Part shown: piece by piece, positions 58,539-64,000 of the stretch
Position numbering within the stretch: position 1 is the first letter of the stretch
Layout of the letters: each line of letters opens with the position of its first letter
Source: Leucobacter exalbidus
Lineage (GTDB): Bacteria; Actinomycetota; Actinomycetes; Actinomycetales; Microbacteriaceae
Length of the DNA: 64,000 nt
Reading direction: 5' to 3'
Assembly (NCBI RefSeq): GCF_017834145.1
Contig: NZ_JAFIDA010000001.1
Coordinates: 2,046,001-2,110,000, forward strand
Program-made: the position numbers and the translations under genes
The notes under the pieces: generated by a model
Seen by the model: the letters and a program-made list of their open reading frames with translations, nothing else
The model's database searches: none
What the model was told of the DNA's origin: nothing

Positions 58539-59042
58539 ATGCAACTCAGTGATACCGATCAGAAGTACCTGGGCCTCGCCATCGAGCAGGCCGAAATTGG
58601 ATGGGGCGAGGGGGGCGTGCCCATCGGCGCCGCACTCGTCCACCACGGCAAAGACGGCGACAAGGTACTCGCCGTCGGCCGCAACCGTCGCGTGCAGATG
58701 GGCAGTGCTATTCGCCACGGCGAAACCGACTGCCTCGAGACCGCCGGCCGCCTTCCCACCAGCGTCTACCGCGAGTGCACGCTCTACACGACCCTGTCGC
58801 CCTGCACGATGTGCGCCGGCACCGCGATCCTGTACGAGATCCCCCGCATCGTCATTGGCGAGAACCAGAGCTTCGAAGCCTCAGAAGAATGGCTGCTGAG
58901 CAAGGGCACCGAGCTCGTCATCGCCGAAGACGCCACCTGCGTCTCGCTGATGGAACGCATGATGACCGAACGCCCCGAGATCTGGGCAGAAGACATCGGC
59001 GTGGAAACCTCTGACCTGCGCCCGTCTGAGCCGACCGCGTGA
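58539..59042 (+). CDS. Eukaryote-type cytosine deaminase (yeast FCY1 family)
   Basis: A 167-residue zinc deaminase. The zinc ligands and catalytic residues are H60-A/G-E62 in RHGETDCLE, C89 and C92 in SPCTMC; yeast FCY1 has these at 62, 64, 91 and 94. The C-terminal motif ERPEIWAEDIG is the FCY1 signature, absent from the unrelated bacterial CodA. It turns cytosine into uracil and ammonia. TACGAT ends six bases before the ATG, so a leaderless message is likely; the open frame upstream begins inside the rrn terminator region. A permease gene overlaps its stop by four bases. Confidence 0.93.
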   Translation: MQLSDTDQKYLGLAIEQAEIGWGEGGVPIGAALVHHGKDGDKVLAVGRNRRVQMGSAIRHGETDCLETAGRLPTSVYRECTLYTTLSPCTMCAGTAILYEIPRIVIGENQSFEASEEWLLSKGTELVIAEDATCVSLMERMMTERPEIWAEDIGVETSDLRPSEPTA

Positions 59043-60412
59043 GCACACCTGACACCTCGCGACCCGTCGCGGGTCAGGGCGGCGACCGCGCTGTAGGCGA
59101 CGCCGGTGGCGATTCGGAATTCGCAGCTCACCAGACGACCGGGGGCGCCGAAGCCGCCACGGCCACTGTGATCGACAAAGACTACCCGGTGACCCCGGTA
59201 CCCACTCACGCGCGCAAGGGCTTCTTCTCGCTCGCCGTGGTACTGCTGGGCTTCACCGTCTTCACGCCGACCATGGTGGCCGGCGCGCAACTGGGCGTGA
59301 GCTTCAACCTCAACGATCTCATCATCGTGATCGCGCTCGGTTCGCTCGTGCTCGGCGCCTACGTCGCCGCGCTCGGCTGGATCGGCGCGCGCACCGGGCT
59401 CACCACCGTCGTCATGGCCCGCTACACCCTGGGCACCCGCGGCTCGAAGCTCGCCTCCCTTTTGCTCGGCGGCACACAAATCGGCTGGTACGGCGTGTGT
59501 ATCGGCATGATCGGTGACCTCACCGCGCAAGCGCTCGGCTGGGACACCTTCGCGGCCAAGGCCGCCATCATGATCGCCGTTAGTGCGCTGATGTGCATCA
59601 CCGCCTGCTACGGCTACCGCGGCATGTACTGGGTGTCGCTGATCTCGACCCCGCTGATCTTGGTGCTCGCGTTTTGGGTGATGTCGCGCTCCCTCGCCGA
59701 AGTGGGCGGCTGGGCCGGCCTCGCCGCCATCGAACCTGAATCTCAGATGAGCATCGCGGTCGCCATTACCGCCGTGGTGGGCACCTTTGTGTCAGCTGGC
59801 ACGCAGGCTCCCAACTGGACCCGCTTCGCCCGCTCAGGGCGGCAAGCCGTGATCGCCTGCCTCACCGGGTTCCTCATCGGCAATGCGCTGATGATCTTCT
59901 TCGGCGCCATCGGTGCGATCACGTTCGGTGAGGGCGACTTCGTGCTCATTCTCTACCGCATGGGGCTCGTCGGCTGGGGCCTGTTCTTGTTGTTCGGTAA
60001 CCTGTGGAAGTCGAACGCCGACGCCGCCTACTCCTTTGGCGTCGCGGGCGCCGAAGCCTTCGAGAAGCCCAGCAAGACCCGCTTCATCGTGGTCGGCTCG
60101 ATCATCGGCACCGTGCTCGCCCTCATCGGCGTGCACGAGCACCTGCCGCAGTATCTCGGGTTGCTGGGTACGTTCATCCCGCCGCTCGGCGGCGTGATCA
60201 TCGGCGACTATCTCGCACGCTGGCGCCGCACGCAGATGCCAGAGGGGGAGAAGCTGCCCCGCTTCAACCTCGTCACGCTCGGCATTTATGTCGTCTCGTG
60301 CGCGCTCGCGTGGAGCGCCGGCGAACTCGCGATCGGCATTCCGCCCGTGATTGGCATTCTCGCCGCACTGGTGCTGTCACTGGCGCTCGCAAAGCTGTCG
60401 CCTAAGCGGTAG
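59039..60412 (+). CDS. NCS1-family cytosine permease (CodB-like)
   Basis: A 457-residue nucleobase:cation symporter with about twelve membrane helices. Marks include GFTVFTPTMVAGAQLGVSFN, the GWYGVCIGMIGDLTAQAL stretch and AGTQAPNWTRFARSGRQA. Its pairing with a cytosine deaminase supports cytosine uptake. The start is GTG overlapping the deaminase stop. The N-terminus of about 50 residues is hydrophilic. A terminator follows, separating it from the convergent threonine aldolase gene. Confidence 0.92.
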   Translation: MSTPDTSRPVAGQGGDRAVGDAGGDSEFAAHQTTGGAEAATATVIDKDYPVTPVPTHARKGFFSLAVVLLGFTVFTPTMVAGAQLGVSFNLNDLIIVIALGSLVLGAYVAALGWIGARTGLTTVVMARYTLGTRGSKLASLLLGGTQIGWYGVCIGMIGDLTAQALGWDTFAAKAAIMIAVSALMCITACYGYRGMYWVSLISTPLILVLAFWVMSRSLAEVGGWAGLAAIEPESQMSIAVAITAVVGTFVSAGTQAPNWTRFARSGRQAVIACLTGFLIGNALMIFFGAIGAITFGEGDFVLILYRMGLVGWGLFLLFGNLWKSNADAAYSFGVAGAEAFEKPSKTRFIVVGSIIGTVLALIGVHEHLPQYLGLLGTFIPPLGGVIIGDYLARWRRTQMPEGEKLPRFNLVTLGIYVVSCALAWSAGELAIGIPPVIGILAALVLSLALAKLSPKR

Positions 60413-60425
60413 TCGCGCACGTAAG

Positions 60426-60479
60426 AGCACCCGCTGAGGCGGTGATGGGCTGAGGCCCGTCACCGCCTCGCGTGCTTTT
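60426..60479. terminator. Terminator between cytosine permease and threonine aldolase
   Basis: GAGGCGGTGATGGGC (60436-60450) pairs with GCCCGTCACCGCCTC (60455-60469, one G-T pair); outer AGCAC/GTGCT and a T run extend it. It serves convergent genes. Confidence 0.85.
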
Positions 60480-61536
60480 ATGCGCCGGCGAGTTCGGCGA
60501 GCAGCGCGTCGACCTGCCCCTCGCTCGTATCGAAGGCGCACATCAGGCGAAACAGCCCGGGAGTTGTGGGCCACTGCCCAAAATGGAACCGCTCGCGGGC
60601 GCGCGCCGCGGTGGCCTCGGGGAGTACCGCGAACACGGCGTTGGACTGCACGGGGTGGGCGATCCGGATCCCAGTATTCTGCGTCTCGAGCCGCGCGATA
60701 CCGGCCCCCAAGCGCGCCGCCATCGCATTGGCGTGCTGCGCCGACCGCAGCCACAGGTCGCCCTCGTAGAGTGCGTTCAGCTGCGCCGAGATGAACCGCA
60801 TCTTCGAGGCGAGCTGCAGGTTGATCTTGCGCAGGTACTTCATGCCGGGCGCCGCCGCGGGCCGAAGCACGATGACGGCCTCGGCCCCCATCAGCCCGTT
60901 CTTGGTGCCACCGAGGCTGAGCACGTCGATGCCGGTGTCGGTGGTGAGCTCAGCAAGGCTGGTGCCCAGGTGCGCGGCAGCGTTGCCGAGACGCGAGCCG
61001 TCGAGGTGCAGCAGCATGCCGTGCGCGTGAGCCTGCTCGGCGAGCGCGGTGATCTCAGCCGCCGTGTAACACGTGCCGAGCTCGGTGACCTGCGAGATCG
61101 AGACCGCCAGCGGCTCAGCGCGGTGCTCATTGCCCCAGCCCCAAGCCTCCTGCGCGACGAGCTCGGGAGTGAGCTTGCCATCGGGCGTCTCAACCGTGAG
61201 CAACTTCAGGCCGCCCGTTTTCTCGGGGGCACCCGTCTCATCACAGTGAATGTGAGCGGTGCGGGCACAGATCACCGCGCCCCAGCGAGGCAGCATCGCC
61301 TGCAGCGCGAGCACGTTCGCGCCGGTGCCATTGAGCACGGGGAAGGCCTCGGCGTGAGCGCCAAACAGGGTCTTGGCGAGTGCGTGGAATCGCGCGGTGT
61401 GGGAGTCGCCACCGTACGCAGGTTCGGCGCCCTGGTTGGCTGCGACGAGCGCATCGAGCACCTCGGGGTGCACCCCCGCCCAATTGTCTGAGGCAAATGA
61501 TGGAATGGGTGCGCTGTGTGGGTTCGAGTGAGTCAC
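60478..61536 (-). CDS. Low-specificity L-threonine aldolase
   Basis: A 352-residue PLP enzyme that splits threonine to glycine and acetaldehyde. The PLP lysine is in SLGGTKNG (about residue 212); HIHCDETG and HLDGSRLGNAAAH also fit the family. It belongs to the fold-type I beta-eliminating lyases. The start is GTG at 61536; TAAACT ends six bases before it with no ribosome site, so the message is probably leaderless. A GATCCGGATC palindrome lies in its coding region. It is divergent from the DnaA-box region and the ABC-2 exporter. Confidence 0.9.
   Translation of the reverse strand: MTHSNPHSAPIPSFASDNWAGVHPEVLDALVAANQGAEPAYGGDSHTARFHALAKTLFGAHAEAFPVLNGTGANVLALQAMLPRWGAVICARTAHIHCDETGAPEKTGGLKLLTVETPDGKLTPELVAQEAWGWGNEHRAEPLAVSISQVTELGTCYTAAEITALAEQAHAHGMLLHLDGSRLGNAAAHLGTSLAELTTDTGIDVLSLGGTKNGLMGAEAVIVLRPAAAPGMKYLRKINLQLASKMRFISAQLNALYEGDLWLRSAQHANAMAARLGAGIARLETQNTGIRIAHPVQSNAVFAVLPEATAARARERFHFGQWPTTPGLFRLMCAFDTSEGQVDALLAELAGA
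60661..60670. repeat. GATCCGGATC palindrome, copy 11 (inside threonine aldolase gene)
   Basis: Exact copy in coding DNA, read on the minus strand as Ile-Arg-Ile. Confidence 0.8.
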
Positions 61537-62254
61537 ACGATCAGTTTACGGCCCGGGTGCGCACGCCGCCGTAGGCGACTGCGGCGACCGCTGTGCACAG
61601 GTTGGGTGAGCTATCCACCGATCTATCCCCGAAGTTATCCACAATAGTTTCCACCTGTGCATAACTCCTGTGGATTCCTCCACAACCGGTGGAGAAACGT
61701 GAACTTGGTGTGCTGGTGCGGCAGACGCGAGAGGCGCGCCCGGCCCGTAAACGCGGTTTTCACAACTTACCCACACATTTATCCCCAGCTGTGAGTAATT
61801 ACATGCGTGTAGTTCGATAAGTGTGTGGAATTTGCGCACTCGTGCATGGAGCGGGGAGCGGGGCGGCCCCGAAATGAACCCGTTTGCACATGGACACCCG
61901 GGTAAAACGGCCTTCGGGGGAGCCTTGGCGACGAAGCCACCCGCAAATCGCGATATTTGCTCCCCAATCGGACCGCGCAGGGGTGTGCAAAGTGAAGTGC
62001 CTGTGGATAGTTACAGCCGTGTAATTCACCGCCTGTGAACAGGGAAAATGGCCAAAATTCGGTGTGATCTCAACGAAGTTCGCCGCGCCCGGGCGACGAA
62101 ACAAGAAAATCTTACACAGACTTCCCCACAGGCTGCGGCCGTAATTGTGGATAACTTTCTCGCGTGCGATCTTTGGCATCCACCGACCGGTGGATGCCAA
62201 AGATCAGCCTCCCCATGGCTGACGCTGCCAGGGGAAGCGAGCCAAGATGGAGAC
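61537..62254. other. 718-bp non-coding region with clustered DnaA boxes
   Basis: No gene is supported here. Perfect TTATNCACA sites lie at 61635-61643 (plus), 61656-61664 (minus, TGTGCATAA) and 62146-62154 (minus, TGTGGATAA). Sites with one mismatch are 61767-61775 (TTACCCACA), 61779-61787 (TTATCCCCA), 61790-61798 (TGTGAGTAA) and 62002-62010 (TGTGGATAG). Weaker ones are 61611-61619, 61669-61677 and 62122-62130. Further structure: CTCCAC/GTGGAG at 61677-61694 and a GCAAAT/ATTTGC pair at 61943-61960. The neighbours are not dnaA or dnaN, so an origin is not shown; see findings. Confidence 0.7.
62168..62205. repeat. Perfect 17-bp inverted repeat before the ABC-2 exporter
   Basis: GATCTTTGGCATCCACC (62168-62184) pairs with its exact inverse (62189-62205) around GACC. 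It lies 49 bases before the ATPase start and 14 bases after the last DnaA box. No gene reads into it from the left, so a terminator role is not obvious; a large operator or an attenuator is possible. Confidence 0.6.
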
Positions 62255-63172
62255 ATGGATAACAGCAGCGGTGCGCACGGCACCAGCGCGGTGCGTGTGA
62301 GTGGCCTCACCAAGACCTACGGCACGCAACAGGTGCTGCGAGGCGTCGACCTCGACATCGCTGTCGGCGAGACCTATGCGCTGCTCGGCCCCAACGGTGC
62401 GGGCAAGAGCACGACTATCGAGGTGTTCGAGGGTATTCGTCGGGGTGACACAGGCTCGGTGCGGGTGCTCGGGGTTGACCCGCTCACCGCGCCGCGGCAG
62501 TGGCGGTCGCGGGTGGGCATCGTGGCGCAGAGCACGGGCGACCTGGGGCCCTTTACCCCGCGCGAACTGATCGGCTACTTCGGCTCGCTCGCCACCGCAC
62601 CGCGCGGCGTTGACGAGGTGCTCGAGCTCGTGGGCCTGACGGCGCACGCCGGCAAGAGGGCAGCCAAACTCTCGGGCGGCCAGCAGCGCCGACTCGATGT
62701 GGCGCTGGGCATCGTCGGGCGACCCGAGGTGCTGTTTCTTGATGAGCCCACGACGGGCTTCGACCCCGAGGCCAGGCACCAGTTCTGGGACATGATCGCG
62801 GGGCTGTCGGCCGAGGGCACATCAATTCTGTTGACCACGCACTATCTCGACGAGGCGGCCCAGCTGGCCGACCGCGTCGGGGTGCTGTCGGGTGGCCGCA
62901 TCGTTGCTGAAGCGACCCCCGAGCTGCTCGGCGGCGCTGAAGCGCGGGTGCCGGTGGTGCGGTGGCGAGACGTGAACGGTGACTGGTGTGAAGAACGCAC
63001 CGAGCAGCCGGGGGAGCTGGTGGGCCGACTCTGCGCTGAGGCGCGAACGGCGGGCCTCGCGGGCGGGGAGCCCGAGGGCCTCGAAGTGCGCAGGCCCTCA
63101 CTGGAAGACATTTACCTGGGGCTCATCGCCGCAGACGAAACCGAACGCGCAGCAGCGGAGGCCCAGCGATGA
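62255..63172 (+). CDS. ABC-2 type exporter ATPase
   Basis: A 305-residue ATPase of the drug/antibiotic-exporter (DrrA-like) family. Walker A is GPNGAGKST, signature LSGGQQRRLDVALGIVG, Walker B VLFLDEPTTGFDP, and switch His in LLTTHYLDEA. The C-terminal extension EVRRPSLEDIYLGL is typical of DrrA-type ATPases. The ATG at 62255 has GATGGAG upstream; the long frame from 62048 runs through non-coding DnaA-box DNA. Its stop overlaps the permease start by four bases. Confidence 0.9.
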   Translation: MDNSSGAHGTSAVRVSGLTKTYGTQQVLRGVDLDIAVGETYALLGPNGAGKSTTIEVFEGIRRGDTGSVRVLGVDPLTAPRQWRSRVGIVAQSTGDLGPFTPRELIGYFGSLATAPRGVDEVLELVGLTAHAGKRAAKLSGGQQRRLDVALGIVGRPEVLFLDEPTTGFDPEARHQFWDMIAGLSAEGTSILLTTHYLDEAAQLADRVGVLSGGRIVAEATPELLGGAEARVPVVRWRDVNGDWCEERTEQPGELVGRLCAEARTAGLAGGEPEGLEVRRPSLEDIYLGLIAADETERAAAEAQR

Positions 63173-64000
63173 ACACACAACCCACGAACGCGGGCCACGG
63201 CACCGGTTCACCTGCTCGCCCCCATGCCAGTGGTCTCCACGAACCACTCGCCGATGCTCGCCGCACACCCCGCGCCGGCGGAATCCTACGGCTAGGGCTC
63301 GCGGCCATCACCCTTGAGCTGCGCGCCTACTTTCGCACCTCTGACACCGTCTTCTTCACCTTCCTGTTTCCCATCTTGATGCTGTGCATCTTTGGGGTCG
63401 CCTTCGAATCGGTCGGCGAGATCGGCGCTGCACCCGACGGCACGGGCGGCATTACGATGGCCGCGTACTACCTGCCGGGCATGGTGGCCGCCGGGCTGCT
63501 ACTCACCGGGGTGCAGAACCTCGCCATCGATATCGCCCGCGAACGTAGCGAGGGGTGGCTGCGTCGCTTGGGAGGCACCGCGATGTCGCCGGTGTCATAC
63601 TTCATCGGCAAAGCGGGCATGATTCTCGTGACCTCTGTCGTGCAGCTTGCGCTGCTGCTCGCCTTCGCAAAGTTTGCGCTGCGGGTCGACCTGCCCGCAG
63701 AGCCTGCGCTATGGCTACGCTTCAGCTGGCTGTACCTGCTGGGCATTGTGACCATGACGCTGCTCGGTATCGCGCTGTCGGCGCTGCCCCGCTCATCGCG
63801 CAGCGCCTCGGCCGTCGTGCTGCCCGTCGTGTTGCTGCTGCAGTTCATTTCAGGTGTCTACCTGCAGTTCACAATGCTGCCGGGCTGGTTGCAAGACTTC
63901 GCCTCACTGTTCCCGCTGAAGTGGCTCGCGCAGGGGATGCGCAGCGTGTTCTTGCCCGAGCACTTCGCGCTCGCTGAACAGGGCGGCGGGTGGGACCTGG
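63169..64000 (+). CDS. ABC-2 type exporter permease, cut by the window end
   Basis: 277 residues are visible and the gene runs past the window. A 40-residue hydrophilic start is followed by family helices (DTVFFTFLFPILMLCIFG, then YYLPGMVAAGLLLTG) and LLQFISGVYLQFTMLPGWL with FPLKWLAQGMRSVFLPE, which are typical of ABC-2 (DrrB-like) permeases. The ATG overlaps the ATPase stop by four bases (ATGA), so both are translated together. The exported compound is unknown. Confidence 0.88.
   Translation, partial: MNTQPTNAGHGTGSPARPHASGLHEPLADARRTPRAGGILRLGLAAITLELRAYFRTSDTVFFTFLFPILMLCIFGVAFESVGEIGAAPDGTGGITMAAYYLPGMVAAGLLLTGVQNLAIDIARERSEGWLRRLGGTAMSPVSYFIGKAGMILVTSVVQLALLLAFAKFALRVDLPAEPALWLRFSWLYLLGIVTMTLLGIALSALPRSSRSASAVVLPVVLLLQFISGVYLQFTMLPGWLQDFASLFPLKWLAQGMRSVFLPEHFALAEQGGGWDL

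Noticed and set aside
61537-62254. Calling the DnaA-box region the chromosome origin
   Set aside because: No dnaA, dnaN or rpmH beside it, and the rrn operon would be head-on. I report it as a DnaA-box cluster only.

Overview
The window is about two-thirds GC, densely coding, and carries the gene set of a Gram-positive actinobacterium. The 16S gene, the NucS mismatch endonuclease (instead of MutS/MutL), a BioQ-type regulator beside bioYMN, the lysG/lysE pair, DUF3618 and actinobacterial holin-family proteins, and TagD all point to Actinobacteria, most likely Microbacteriaceae (Leucobacter-like; the genus is an inference). I see no prophage, insertion sequence or CRISPR array.

Layout. 1-4 kb: end of an amino-acid ABC ATPase, CorA, TagD, a thioesterase and a GNAT/cupin pair. 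4-7 kb: biotin ECF transporter (bioY-bioM-bioN, minus strand), divergent from a TetR regulator across a double operator. 7-11.6 kb: nucS, a sarcosine-oxidase-like flavoenzyme, an MFS and a MATE exporter. 11.7-20.7 kb: M13 peptidase, SRPBCC and DUF1684 proteins, then a five-gene peptide ABC transporter. 20.7-29.5 kb: minus-strand block with an EcsC-like protein, TrhO, a carboxylesterase, a GntR regulator, and an MFS transporter overlapped by a large MalT-like LuxR regulator. 29.6-37.3 kb: PEBP protein, a COG2984/4120/1101-type ABC transporter with a structured leader, and a 1252-residue PutA-fold protein that seems to have lost both active sites. 37.3-46.2 kb: GNAT, tRNA-Tyr, PH-domain protein, APC permease, hydroxyacid and aldehyde dehydrogenases, glyS and a CPBP protease. 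46.2-50.2 kb: a protoporphyrinogen-oxidase-like protein without a normal FAD motif, three small membrane or envelope proteins, and a HemD-like protein. 50.3-52.6 kb: nitroreductase and lysG/lysE. 52.6-58.4 kb: one 16S-23S-5S rRNA operon without spacer tRNA. 58.5-64 kb: eukaryote-type cytosine deaminase with its permease, threonine aldolase, a 718-bp non-coding region full of DnaA boxes, and a two-gene ABC-2 exporter cut by the window end.

Three things stand out above single-gene scale. First, the 10-bp palindrome GATCCGGATC occurs 11 times by my reading, in intergenic DNA and in all three codon frames, where composition predicts far less than one copy. Second, a dense DnaA-box cluster lies at 61.6-62.2 kb without dnaA or dnaN beside it. 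Third, at least 16 genes have a TANNNT-like -10 hexamer ending exactly 6 or 7 bases before the start codon, so leaderless transcripts look common here; I used this to choose several starts.
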